NCBI GenBank assembly: GCA_017444705.1
Contig: JAFSWA010000043.1
Location: 1 to 19,711, forward strand
Length of the DNA: 19,711 nucleotides
Direction of reading: 5' to 3'
Origin: a bacterium
GTDB lineage: Bacteria; Cyanobacteriota; Vampirovibrionia; Gastranaerophilales; Gastranaerophilaceae
Shown: piece by piece, positions 1 through 7,775 of the stretch
Layout of the letters: the number at the start of each line of letters is the position of its first letter
Numbering within the stretch: the stretch's first letter is position 1
Position numbers and translations under genes: made by a program
The notes under the pieces: generated by a model
What the model saw: only the letters and a program-made list of their open reading frames with translations
Databases searched by the model: none
Told to the model about the DNA's origin: nothing

Positions 1-755
1 ACCTGTTGTTGAGGTTGTTGTATCTGCTGTTGAGATTGAGGTTGAGTTTGCTGTTTAGGTTGTGACGGTTGAGTATTTACATTATGTACAGGTTTAGTTG
101 TGTTATTTTGTGTTGAAGTTTGATTTGTCTTTGGCACAGAAGTTTGTGAACTTTTTTGAACAGGCTTTTGTGTTTGCTGGACTTTATTATTAGGTTGTGA
201 TTTTTGAATAGCCGTTTGCGTTTTTGGTTGGGTTTTCGGTTGTACCTGTTGTGTTTGTACAGGATTTTTAGGTTTAGTATTTACGGTTTGTTTCGGCTCT
301 TCCTTTTTGGGTTCTTCTGTCTTAGGAATAATATTTATAATCTGTTCTACTATATTATCAGTTTTTGTCTGCTCATGAACTTGTTGTTTAACTTCCGGTT
401 TTGGAGGGGTATCATTCCAAAAAGTATTAATATCCGCAACCTTTCTTTCAATCTTTTGTTCTTGTTTTTGTACTTGTTCGGCAACATTCTCTTTCGGTTT
501 AATGAAAATTATTGAGCAGATAGAAAGTATTATGCACAAAATAAAAATTATAACCGAAATAGGGTCAAGAGATTGGAAAAAGCTGCTCAACCCCGGATAT
601 TGTTCTTCAAAAGTCTTTTTATGTTTCGGCTTTGGTACGGGAATCGATTCGGGCTGTTTCACCTCTTGAACAATTTCTTCAAAAATGTCATTTCCGCAAT
701 CACAAAAATCAGGTTTTATCTCATATTCACTTCCGCAATCCTTGCACCTGAACAT
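1..755 (-). CDS. Zinc-ribbon, single-TM, Gln/Pro/Thr-rich protein (partial, C-terminus off the left edge)
   Basis: The reading frame opens with ATG at 755 and stays open for 251 codons to the window edge, so the C-terminus is missing. The N-terminus is a short zinc ribbon (C4, C7, C18, C20). One membrane segment follows at about residues 66-86. After it comes a long disordered stretch rich in Gln, Pro, Thr and Lys. This layout copies the next gene upstream (TM anchor, then low-complexity linker, then TonB-like domain), so I infer that a periplasmic TonB-like or other binding domain lies beyond the edge. Its ATG overlaps the stop codon of the upstream gene by one base (TAATG). The ribosome binding site AAAGGAT lies inside the end of that gene, so the two are probably translationally coupled. 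The zinc ribbon would be cytoplasmic. No exact family is recognised. Confidence 0.8.
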   Translation of the reverse strand, partial: MFRCKDCGSEYEIKPDFCDCGNDIFEEIVQEVKQPESIPVPKPKHKKTFEEQYPGLSSFFQSLDPISVIIFILCIILSICSIIFIKPKENVAEQVQKQEQKIERKVADINTFWNDTPPKPEVKQQVHEQTKTDNIVEQIINIIPKTEEPKKEEPKQTVNTKPKNPVQTQQVQPKTQPKTQTAIQKSQPNNKVQQTQKPVQKSSQTSVPKTNQTSTQNNTTKPVHNVNTQPSQPKQQTQPQSQQQIQQPQQQ

Positions 756-1678
756 TATTTTAATATCCTTTCGGTATCATTATAATCGCTTGGTGATGAG
801 TATTTTACCGATGATGCAATTTTCCATGCACCGGTAAATGTTGTTTTTGTACGCTGCGAACCCGTCGGAAAGTCTAATATAGGTTTTCCCTGATAACTTC
901 TTATAACAGGAGCAACAAATTCAATTACATAAGGCGTGTATCTTGAATCTGCCGACCATGTTTGTAAATTTGTAATTTTCCCGTATTTATCTACATCAAA
1001 AGAAACTTTAAATACTGTCCCCATTGGAATTGTAGGGAGTTTTACATCTCTTAGTATTTTATTTTGCAGATTTGAACGCCATACATTCCACGCAATTTCT
1101 TCTTCTTGTTGGGTCAAAACCTTAACTGTGGTTTGAGAAGGTTTCTGCTGCTGGGTTTGAACAACAGTAGGCTGAGTTTGCGTTTGTGTGGTTGTTTGTT
1201 GGGGTTGAGGTTTTGTTTGTGTTATTTGTTGCGGTTGAGTAGTTGTTTTTGTTGTTTGGGTTGTTTGAGGTTTTGTTTGCACAACAACTTTTTCCTCAGG
1301 TTTCTTCGTTGTAGTTGTTGTTTTTGGTACCTGTTTAGTTGTGGTTTTTGCCAAAGGCTTTTGTGTTGTTTGTTGAGTATTCTGTTTTACTTGTGTTGTT
1401 GTTTTTGGTTGTTCAACCGTTTTTACTTCAACATTTACCGCCGGTATTTCCTGCTCTTCCATTGCAATTTGAATTTTTGATTTGGAATCATCAGCAGACA
1501 TAGTCGGTATTTCCTCTGTCTTAACAACTGTTTCTATTGAGGGAGCTTTATTTTCTTCAACAATTTCATATTTTGAATCGTATATGAACAGTTTAGTATG
1601 CATTGTCGGTTGCTTTATCCCTACAAATATTGTTAACAATACAGTTATAGCTATTAATATGTAACCGAAAATGTTCAT
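755..1678 (-). CDS. TonB-like envelope-spanning protein
   Basis: 307 aa. An N-terminal membrane anchor (about residues 3-21) is followed by an extended Thr/Gln/Pro/Lys-rich linker (about 90-190) and a compact C-terminal domain (about 195-288). That domain has the TonB/TolA-type pattern: a helix around WNVWRSNLQNKI, then a strand around TVFKVSFDVDKYGKI, then a further helix and strand. TonB-family proteins are anchored in the inner membrane and reach through the periplasm to outer-membrane partners, and the long linker fits a periplasm-crossing rod. No ExbB or ExbD homologue is seen in the window. The gene starts within the stop codon of the upstream gene (TAATG) and ends the same way on the downstream one. 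The C-terminal assignment rests on pattern, not on a search. It may be a structural protein and not an energy transducer. Confidence 0.85.
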   Translation of the reverse strand: MNIFGYILIAITVLLTIFVGIKQPTMHTKLFIYDSKYEIVEENKAPSIETVVKTEEIPTMSADDSKSKIQIAMEEQEIPAVNVEVKTVEQPKTTTQVKQNTQQTTQKPLAKTTTKQVPKTTTTTKKPEEKVVVQTKPQTTQTTKTTTQPQQITQTKPQPQQTTTQTQTQPTVVQTQQQKPSQTTVKVLTQQEEEIAWNVWRSNLQNKILRDVKLPTIPMGTVFKVSFDVDKYGKITNLQTWSADSRYTPYVIEFVAPVIRSYQGKPILDFPTGSQRTKTTFTGAWKIASSVKYSSPSDYNDTERILK

Positions 1679-3330
1679 TAGAATTCTTTATCCACTTTTG
1701 CAATAATTTCTTCAAGTGTCCATTTCTCGTATTTAGTTGCACTTAAAAGATATGTTTCCGCTATCAAAATCGCTGTAACTACGAGAGCTGCAACTATACT
1801 TAAAAGCATTTCACTAAGATTATCGCCTTTTGTTTGCATAAAATATGATACGTTCATAGTAAATTCAATGAATATAATAGCAATACCGATTATAAGACAG
1901 CGAATTTTATCAGAGTTTAATTTTCTTACACCTGCAAGTCCGAAGATTTCAACTCCATGGTCTTTATAGTTGCTAAAACCGTCTTGTTTCAATACGTTAG
2001 AGCCTTGAATTTTCCTTACGTTGAAGAAAGCATTAGCAAACATAAAGAAACCGAGAACAATCATTATTGCCGCAAGAACAAGAAATATAGGGCTGAACCT
2101 TAACCCGGAAATTCTTACCCAGCCTGCTGCTTCCGGAAAACAAGATGCCAAAGTGTTTGAAACCCCGTAAGCCAAAAACGGTGCTGTTATAATTCCTGCT
2201 AATGTTTCAAAAAATATCATTATCTGTTCCGAAAAGATTTTATCTTTTATTCCCTTTAATTTTTGTACACTTAAAGAATTAATATATTTTTCTATCCATT
2301 TTTGATAATCTTTTACAACCTTTTCAAAATCTTCTCTGTATTCGTATTTTTCGAGTTCCATAGAGTTTTCAATATTATACGATTTAAAGTAACCGCATCC
2401 TGCCGCCAATGTTGCACATATCGTAACAAAGAACAGTGAAATTAATATTGCAAAGAACGGAAATCCGCCTGGGGCAATATAATACAAAACATTTATAAAA
2501 TATATTGCAACAAAGAAAATGATTGGTATATATGTCATGAATTTTTCGGCAATCTTTGCTGTCGGAGAAGGACTTTGGTTAATCTTATTTTGAAAACACA
2601 AAAATACTCCCTGTTTTAACATTAAACCCAATCCGAAAATTACAACTGAATATAAAATGACCAATTTTAAATTTGTCGGCATCTGAATTATGCTTTGTGC
2701 ATCTTTTAGCGGAAGTCCGGTTAAATAGTTTGCAACACCAAAGGCACAAACAACTGATGCAAAAAATAAACCGACATGAATAATTGCATTACTTTTTGTT
2801 CCCATTGATATTTTATTTCTCAAATCATTAATCTTATATGCAACTTGTTTTATAATTGCAACACGTTCTTTTTCAATATCTTGCTGATTTTTGTCAATTT
2901 TAATTTTTGTTTCGGCATTTTCACTATTACCGTACAAATTTTGAATATCATCTTTTGTAAAACCCTGTTCAGCGATAGCACTTACAGTTTCAGGTTGTTT
3001 AACAGGCTGCTGCGGAACCGGTTTATTTTGAACCGCTTCTTGAGGAATAATCTTAATACCGATAAATTCATCTGAATTTGCAACCATAATTTTACAAACA
3101 TTGGTTACATCCAATTTTGCACCCATAGGTGCTCCTTTAAACAGAAAATTCGGATTATTAAACGGATTCAATATTGTGCATCTGTTCAACGTCTTATCAT
3201 ATTGAATTGTTATCAAATAATCAAACCCGAGATTCATAACAATATCGCTCCCCGCTTTTGAGGAAATATTTACAACCTCTCTGTTTTGTACAGTTTTTTC
3301 TCCGTATTTTGTAATTATACTAAAAGCCAT
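1678..3330 (-). CDS. Polytopic membrane protein with FHA-like N-terminal domain
   Basis: 550 aa. Residues 1-95 form a beta-rich cytoplasmic domain that looks like a degenerate FHA fold (short strands, then an NPFNNPNFLF segment and a closing strand near FIGIKII). It lacks an obvious full phosphothreonine-binding signature. A Pro/Gln-rich linker and a charged helix (about 145-175) follow. About eight hydrophobic segments come next: near 182-203, 222-240, 266-287, 291-311, 371-391, 413-436, 477-497 and 507-528. An amphipathic, probably cytoplasmic stretch (about 320-365) separates the first four from the last four. The start is supported by GGAGAA seven bases upstream, inside the 9-bp gap after the vWA gene. 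The protein is not recognised as a transporter. Its place between a vWA protein and TonB-like proteins suggests it is the membrane core of the operon's assembly (inference). Confidence 0.85.
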   Translation of the reverse strand: MAFSIITKYGEKTVQNREVVNISSKAGSDIVMNLGFDYLITIQYDKTLNRCTILNPFNNPNFLFKGAPMGAKLDVTNVCKIMVANSDEFIGIKIIPQEAVQNKPVPQQPVKQPETVSAIAEQGFTKDDIQNLYGNSENAETKIKIDKNQQDIEKERVAIIKQVAYKINDLRNKISMGTKSNAIIHVGLFFASVVCAFGVANYLTGLPLKDAQSIIQMPTNLKLVILYSVVIFGLGLMLKQGVFLCFQNKINQSPSPTAKIAEKFMTYIPIIFFVAIYFINVLYYIAPGGFPFFAILISLFFVTICATLAAGCGYFKSYNIENSMELEKYEYREDFEKVVKDYQKWIEKYINSLSVQKLKGIKDKIFSEQIMIFFETLAGIITAPFLAYGVSNTLASCFPEAAGWVRISGLRFSPIFLVLAAIMIVLGFFMFANAFFNVRKIQGSNVLKQDGFSNYKDHGVEIFGLAGVRKLNSDKIRCLIIGIAIIFIEFTMNVSYFMQTKGDNLSEMLLSIVAALVVTAILIAETYLLSATKYEKWTLEEIIAKVDKEF

Positions 3331-3339
3331 AATTTCTCC

Positions 3340-4008
3340 TTATCTTCCAATTGCACTCAAAAATCTTGTATTTACTTTATTAGCCATCTGTTCGGTTGCA
3401 ACAATCAAATGTTTTTCGCCTAAAACAGGGCCTAATTTCTCTTTAACCATATCTAATTTCTCAGGATGTGCATATACAAACATTAGCGTCAAGTCCGGCA
3501 AACTTTCTTGTGCTTTTGCTATATTATCCGGTAAAGTTTCCCAATTTATCTGCTTTTCGATTGCACCTTCATTTTCCAAATCACCTATGACAACAATAGA
3601 CGGTGTATAGCCGTCTTTATACATTGTCAAACTATGTGAAACTGCCTTTTTCATTGCTTCACCGTATGCTGTACCGTAGTCTTTTTCATCAAGTTTTGTA
3701 AAAGTTTCCAACGCTTTTGAAACACTGACTGTATCCATAGGCGAACCTTCATATATTAAATATGCATTTTGTGATGTTTTTAAAATCTTTATTTGATCTT
3801 CAGGGTCAAGCAAGGAACATAAAGTTTTTAAAAATTTAATCTGTCCGGGCAATGCTTTTTGGTTTGAAGCCGAAGAATCAATTATAAAAATAACTGAAAC
3901 TGGATGAAAATCATCAACCTTTATGCTTTTTAAACCTACCCACAATAATCTTCCGATTACGCATACTGCTAATATTATAAGACCTAAGGTTACAAGTTTT
4001 TTATTCAT
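3340..4008 (-). CDS. Membrane-anchored von Willebrand factor A domain protein
   Basis: 222 aa. One N-terminal membrane segment (about residues 5-26) is followed by a vWA fold. All pieces of the metal-ion-dependent adhesion site (MIDAS) are visible: DxSxS at D44-S46-S48, the threonine T113 in DYGTAYGEA, and the aspartate D143 at the end of the strand SIVVIGD. vWA domains bind protein partners through a divalent metal, and bacterial membrane-anchored ones often act in assembly complexes. The domain should face the periplasm given the uncleaved N-terminal anchor (inference). The start has AAAGGAT upstream, in the 17-bp gap after the glycine-zipper gene. It is shorter than BatA/BatB-type proteins and has no second TM segment. 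The partner is probably another product of this operon. Confidence 0.85.
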   Translation of the reverse strand: MNKKLVTLGLIILAVCVIGRLLWVGLKSIKVDDFHPVSVIFIIDSSASNQKALPGQIKFLKTLCSLLDPEDQIKILKTSQNAYLIYEGSPMDTVSVSKALETFTKLDEKDYGTAYGEAMKKAVSHSLTMYKDGYTPSIVVIGDLENEGAIEKQINWETLPDNIAKAQESLPDLTLMFVYAHPEKLDMVKEKLGPVLGEKHLIVATEQMANKVNTRFLSAIGR

Positions 4009-4025
4009 TATATTTTATCCTTTCG

Positions 4026-5117
4026 TTAATTAGATAATACCATTTTTAGCGGAGCTGTCAATTTTATTGACATTTCTGTATAAATGGGAATTTCCGCATC
4101 AGAACCATGTTCCATAACCGCTGAACCGGTTCCCCAAGCAGCACCGACTCCCGCACCCCAAGCGGCACCTCTGCCAATAGCACCGTCACGTCCGTCCAAA
4201 GCACCAAAAAGCAATCCTACAAGTGCACCAACAGCGGCTCCGCCTACTACTTTGCCGACATTACTTGCAACTTTTCCTTCCGAATCAACTTTAAATTCAA
4301 TTTCTTCCGTACTTATTGCATAAACTTTGCCATCAGTTGTTTGTAATTGATTAAAGCTGAATTTTACTTTTCCGTCACGTTGTGCCATTCCTGCTGAATT
4401 GGCTTTCGATATGTATCCTATTACCTTGCTGCCTTGTTCTGCAATTACATAACCTCTGTATGTCCAGTTTTTTGTCAAAACTCCGACAACTTCATCTCCT
4501 TTCATTGCAGTAGCCGTATTTATTGCACTTTGCAAATATACGTTGAATGTTGTTCCTGCCGGAATCTGTGCTATATAACCCGTCCATACGTCATTATCTC
4601 CGTTTGGGTCTTGACTTTGATTTTGCGGAACAGAATTTGTATAATTGTTCGTGGTTGTATAATTTCCGGCATTGATATTTGTTTGAGTATTTTGAGTTCT
4701 GTCAAAATTGTAAGTTTTTGTTTCCGATGAAAGAGATTTTTTCAGTGCCAACGCCGTCTGCGAATATGACATCGACATTGTATCATTACGGACCTTTTTG
4801 CAATTATAACCGATAGCTTTAATTGCTGATTTGATTTTTTTGCTTAAATCCGAATCAACAGTACTGTCAATGAAATAATAAGCATCACTGCCTGATTGTT
4901 CCAAAATCGCAACAGTACCATCGGAACCTTTTACTCCATATACGGGGTCACTGTTTTTTATGGTGTATCCCGATGTATTGAAAGAGTTTTGTATAACCGG
5001 CAAAATGGCCGACTTACTCCCGTTTTTTATAAAGTAAAGTTCACTCGCTAAACCTGTTGCGGTGAATAAAAATATTAGATAAAATGCCAATACTAAACTT
5101 GATACTATTCTTTTCAT
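4026..5117 (-). CDS. Secreted protein with beta-rich module and C-terminal glycine zipper
   Basis: 363 aa. A signal peptide covers residues 1 to about 25. An N-terminal domain (about 26-130) precedes an Asn/Thr/Gln-rich linker (135-175). Residues about 184-272 form a beta-rich module beginning IPAGTTFNVYLQSAI and including KGDEVVGVL, GSKVIGYI and a VKFSFNQLQ strand. The same module type occurs in the SLH protein at 12116-13513. Residues 288-335 are a long Gly/Ala glycine zipper (VGGAAVGALVGLLFGA and a second GAAWGAGVGAAWG run). In envelope proteins such zippers insert in or pack against membranes. A short conserved-looking tail follows (IYTEMSIKLTAPL). The ATG directly abuts the TAG stop of the upstream gene, with AAAGGG inside that gene as ribosome binding site. 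The protein family is not recognised. Envelope location is likely, function unknown. Confidence 0.85.
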   Translation of the reverse strand: MKRIVSSLVLAFYLIFLFTATGLASELYFIKNGSKSAILPVIQNSFNTSGYTIKNSDPVYGVKGSDGTVAILEQSGSDAYYFIDSTVDSDLSKKIKSAIKAIGYNCKKVRNDTMSMSYSQTALALKKSLSSETKTYNFDRTQNTQTNINAGNYTTTNNYTNSVPQNQSQDPNGDNDVWTGYIAQIPAGTTFNVYLQSAINTATAMKGDEVVGVLTKNWTYRGYVIAEQGSKVIGYISKANSAGMAQRDGKVKFSFNQLQTTDGKVYAISTEEIEFKVDSEGKVASNVGKVVGGAAVGALVGLLFGALDGRDGAIGRGAAWGAGVGAAWGTGSAVMEHGSDAEIPIYTEMSIKLTAPLKMVLSN

Positions 5118-5375
5118 CTATTTACTTACCCTTTGATTTGTTGTAGTTGTTTCTATAATTGTGGCAGAACCATCATCATTAAATTTTAACATTTTCTCAA
5201 TAATATTAAAGTTAAATTCTTTATGCATTTTCGGCTTTATTACGGCTACCGTAACAGTAAGTGCCAATGCCGTTATTATAAATAATGCCGTAAATATCTT
5301 TATACTCAATTTTAAAATAAATTTTAAAACTACAAGTGCTATTATTATTGCTATTGCCGCATAAATATAATTCAT
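5118..5375 (-). CDS. Small membrane protein, first gene of the envelope operon
   Basis: 85 aa. A hydrophobic stretch from about residue 4 to 46 probably forms two closely spaced membrane segments separated by KFILKLSIK. A short hydrophilic tail of about 38 residues (MHKEFNFNIIEKMLKFNDDGSATIIETTT) follows; only part of it is well structured by eye. The start is well supported: AAAGGGAT lies just upstream, and a promoter fits at 5396-5424. It is the promoter-proximal gene of the six-gene minus-strand run, and its stop codon touches the start of the glycine-zipper gene. No family is recognised. Its size and position suggest an accessory or assembly subunit (inference). Confidence 0.75.
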   Translation of the reverse strand: MNYIYAAIAIIIALVVLKFILKLSIKIFTALFIITALALTVTVAVIKPKMHKEFNFNIIEKMLKFNDDGSATIIETTTTNQRVSK

Positions 5376-5395
5376 TATTTTATCCCTTTATTTAT

Positions 5396-5424
5396 ATATT
5401 AACAAGTTTTTTTTATTATGTAAA
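5396..5424 (-). promoter_or_regulatory. Predicted sigma70-type promoter of the envelope operon
   Basis: On the minus strand TTTACA (5419-5424, five of six matches to the -35 consensus) is followed after exactly 17 bases by TAATAT (5396-5401, four of six). The start site would fall near 5389, about 14 bases before the ATG at 5375. No terminator is visible between the phosphohexomutase stop and this promoter, so read-through from that gene is also possible. Confidence 0.5.
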
Positions 5425-5439
5425 TATTTTATAATTATT

Positions 5440-7701
5440 TTACACATTATAATCAGGAATTTCAAAAATATCGTTATTTGCATCTTTATTTGTAAATTCC
5501 AAATATTTAATCATTGATTTTTCTTTAACGCTGTCATAATAATCTTTTAAAATATATTTTTGGTAAAGCGGAGTTATTTCTCCCGAATAATTGCCCAAAA
5601 TTTTTGCGTATAATTTTATTTCGTCTTTGTTATCTCCCGCACCATAGGCTTTTGTCTTGGCATCCGTTCCTGACGGTCGGATTTCTATAAATTTATTGCT
5701 AAATTTCAAATAAGTTCCGTCTCCGACAAATTTTATTTCAAAAAGACTATCAAAACATAATTCTTTAAATGTATCCTTAAAAATTTCTTTGACAGTATTT
5801 AAAGAAATCAGATTTTCAAAATTAGCAAAAGCAAGTGTTAAATAGAATAAATCATTTTTTGTTCTTTTTGCCTCACCTTCAATTTTAGCCTGTTTTAATT
5901 TTTCAATATCAGGCTCGGACTCGTTGTAATAAGCTATATCTTCTCTTATATCAAATTTCGCAATAATATTATTTCTGTCAAAAAGTTCATTCAATGCTTT
6001 TGTAAAAGTTTTATTGGATTTTTCAAGTTCTGAAGCAAGTGCCGAAGCTACAATAATAGCTTCTGTTGCCGATTTTTCTCTCATTGCGATTGCTATTCTG
6101 CCGTTTTGTGATTTAATTAACTCTTCGGCTCCGATAATCATTCCGCCTGATTCTTCTCCTGCAAAAATTAATCTCGGATTAACACCCAAATTTATATCAT
6201 TACCCAAAACATCGGTTACTACAACTTCTTTATCAGGACGGTCTTTTATCTGTTTTTCAACTTTTTTCATTACATTTGCAATTTCTTTGAATCCGACCGG
6301 AACATTCACAACTTTAATGCTGTTATTTTCAGCCCATTCATCCCAACTTTTTGCGGAAGCGGTAGTTTTTATTATAAACCTCGGATGATTATTAAATTTT
6401 TCTGTTTCTTTTAATTTTTTTGTCCAAAAATCCATTATAAGAAGAAAAGACTGATTTGCTGTTAAAACGCTCAAAATCCGGTTGTTATCAAGTTTCATGT
6501 AATCAACACCCGCTTTTTTAATTTCGGGAATTGATTTTTCATCTTCTATTTGACAAACAGTTAATCTGTCATGATCTGGGTCGGTTATTAAAACTACTGT
6601 TCCGACAGGATATTTTGAAAGCTTTACATCATAATTTAGTGTTTCAATAACCGGAAAATAATGATTTCCGTCTTTATCTTTTGAAATAACAGTTGCATCA
6701 ACGGAATAATCATAAAAACATGTATTGCCTTTTGGGTCTTTGTCATATTTTCCGATTCCGTGAAAGAACGAGTCTTCTTCAATATTTTGCCATTCAAAAG
6801 TCTTTTCAATTCCAAGTTCTTTTAAAAGAACGGATAATGTTTTATAGGCTGAACCGCCGACATTTTCTATAATAATCTTATTTTTGGAATTTTTAATTAA
6901 GTCAATATTAGATTTATCCGCAACTCCGTTTAAAAGATATTCTTTATATAACGAAATACCGTTATTTAGGGATTTTAAAATACTTTCATTAATTAGCGGA
7001 TTATATCTTGACGCAATTTTAATTTCGTACTCTCCGTTTTTTTCTGTTTGTGCAAAGATTTCTTTAATTTTATTTACAAATTCCATTGATTCTTCCGGAA
7101 GATACTGGCTGCCTTGGCAATTAAGGTCTTTTGTGGCATTTTTAACACTTATGCCGTGACTTGAAGTTATATATTCTCCGCCTAACAAATCCATCTGAAA
7201 TGCCAAAAAAGACGCAAGCCAAATAGGCATGGTTTTTCTTCCGTCATTCATAAGGGTCTCAATTCCGTATGCAGCCTGTATTCTCGCAATTAAATCAGCC
7301 ATTTTATCAGAGTTATAACGAACTTCACGACCTAATATTTTACGCAGTTTTTTCCCTTTGTATTTTTCCTTGGCAACAAGTGCTTTTGCAACCGTAGCAA
7401 GCATTATTCCGATTAAATTTATAGGAAATCGGGTATCATGAGGATAAAGAATATTCTGCGGTCCTCTTATTCCCGCTGTGGAAACTTTTGCTTCTTTTTC
7501 GTAATTACTCAACCAATTGTTTAAATCAAGCCCTTCTGGATTATTTATTTCATCATAAGGAAGTAAATGAGCTTTTTTTAATTTGAACACAAATTCATTT
7601 TCAATATCGGAATTAAGTAATTCGGATGATTTTATATAATCGGGAGTTTTAGCCTCAACCGACTTAAATAAAGCCTTTTCGAGTTCTTTTGCATCTGTCA
7701 T
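5440..7701 (-). CDS. Divergent phosphohexomutase (phosphoglucomutase/phosphomannomutase superfamily)
   Basis: 753 aa. The four landmark loops of the alpha-D-phosphohexomutase superfamily are present in order. AGIRGP lies at 76-81. The active-site serine loop ITSSHG lies at 178-183. The metal-binding DPDHDR lies at 374-379. The sugar-specificity loop GEESGG lies at 515-520, and the phosphate-binding loop RPSGTDAKTKAY at 675-686. The family interconverts sugar 1- and 6-phosphates through a phosphoserine, feeding glycogen, cell-wall and polysaccharide synthesis. Two features are unusual. The serine loop reads TSSHG where most members have TASHNP, and the protein is about 150-200 residues longer than typical phosphoglucomutases. 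The start follows a near-perfect AAAGGAGG. The gene is transcribed away from acpS from an overlapping promoter region. Superfamily membership is certain; the substrate (glucose, mannose or other) is not. Confidence 0.93.
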   Translation of the reverse strand: MTDAKELEKALFKSVEAKTPDYIKSSELLNSDIENEFVFKLKKAHLLPYDEINNPEGLDLNNWLSNYEKEAKVSTAGIRGPQNILYPHDTRFPINLIGIMLATVAKALVAKEKYKGKKLRKILGREVRYNSDKMADLIARIQAAYGIETLMNDGRKTMPIWLASFLAFQMDLLGGEYITSSHGISVKNATKDLNCQGSQYLPEESMEFVNKIKEIFAQTEKNGEYEIKIASRYNPLINESILKSLNNGISLYKEYLLNGVADKSNIDLIKNSKNKIIIENVGGSAYKTLSVLLKELGIEKTFEWQNIEEDSFFHGIGKYDKDPKGNTCFYDYSVDATVISKDKDGNHYFPVIETLNYDVKLSKYPVGTVVLITDPDHDRLTVCQIEDEKSIPEIKKAGVDYMKLDNNRILSVLTANQSFLLIMDFWTKKLKETEKFNNHPRFIIKTTASAKSWDEWAENNSIKVVNVPVGFKEIANVMKKVEKQIKDRPDKEVVVTDVLGNDINLGVNPRLIFAGEESGGMIIGAEELIKSQNGRIAIAMREKSATEAIIVASALASELEKSNKTFTKALNELFDRNNIIAKFDIREDIAYYNESEPDIEKLKQAKIEGEAKRTKNDLFYLTLAFANFENLISLNTVKEIFKDTFKELCFDSLFEIKFVGDGTYLKFSNKFIEIRPSGTDAKTKAYGAGDNKDEIKLYAKILGNYSGEITPLYQKYILKDYYDSVKEKSMIKYLEFTNKDANNDIFEIPDYNV

Positions 7702-7717
7702 TTTGCCTCCTTTAATA

Positions 7718-7746
7718 TTGATTAAATCCTAAAAAAATTATAGAAT
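7718..7746 (+). promoter_or_regulatory. Predicted promoter of acpS
   Basis: TTGATT (7718-7723, four of six) and TAGAAT (7741-7746, five of six) are separated by exactly 17 bases. The start site would be near 7753, giving a leader of about 23 bases that contains the AAAGGA ribosome binding site. A second possible -10, TACAAT at 7752-7757, lacks a good -35. Confidence 0.5.
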
Positions 7747-7765
7747 AATAATACAATAAAATTAA
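7737..7765 (-). promoter_or_regulatory. Predicted promoter of the phosphohexomutase gene
   Basis: On the minus strand a perfect TATAAT lies at 7737-7742, with a weak TTAATT (7760-7765) 17 bases upstream. The start site would be near 7730, about 29 bases before the ATG. The -10 overlaps that of the divergent acpS promoter. Confidence 0.45.
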
Positions 7766-7775
7766 AGGAAAAGCT

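Noticed and set aside
204..1480. Long plus-strand open frames rich in Leu, Phe and Cys (204-515, 1106-1480) opposite the envelope operon
   Set aside because: They are the antisense of Thr/Gln/Pro-rich linkers, have no ribosome binding site, and the minus-strand frames have motifs and coupled starts.
4084..4323. Plus-strand Ala/Pro-rich frame
   Set aside because: Antisense shadow of the Gly/Ala glycine zipper of the secreted protein.
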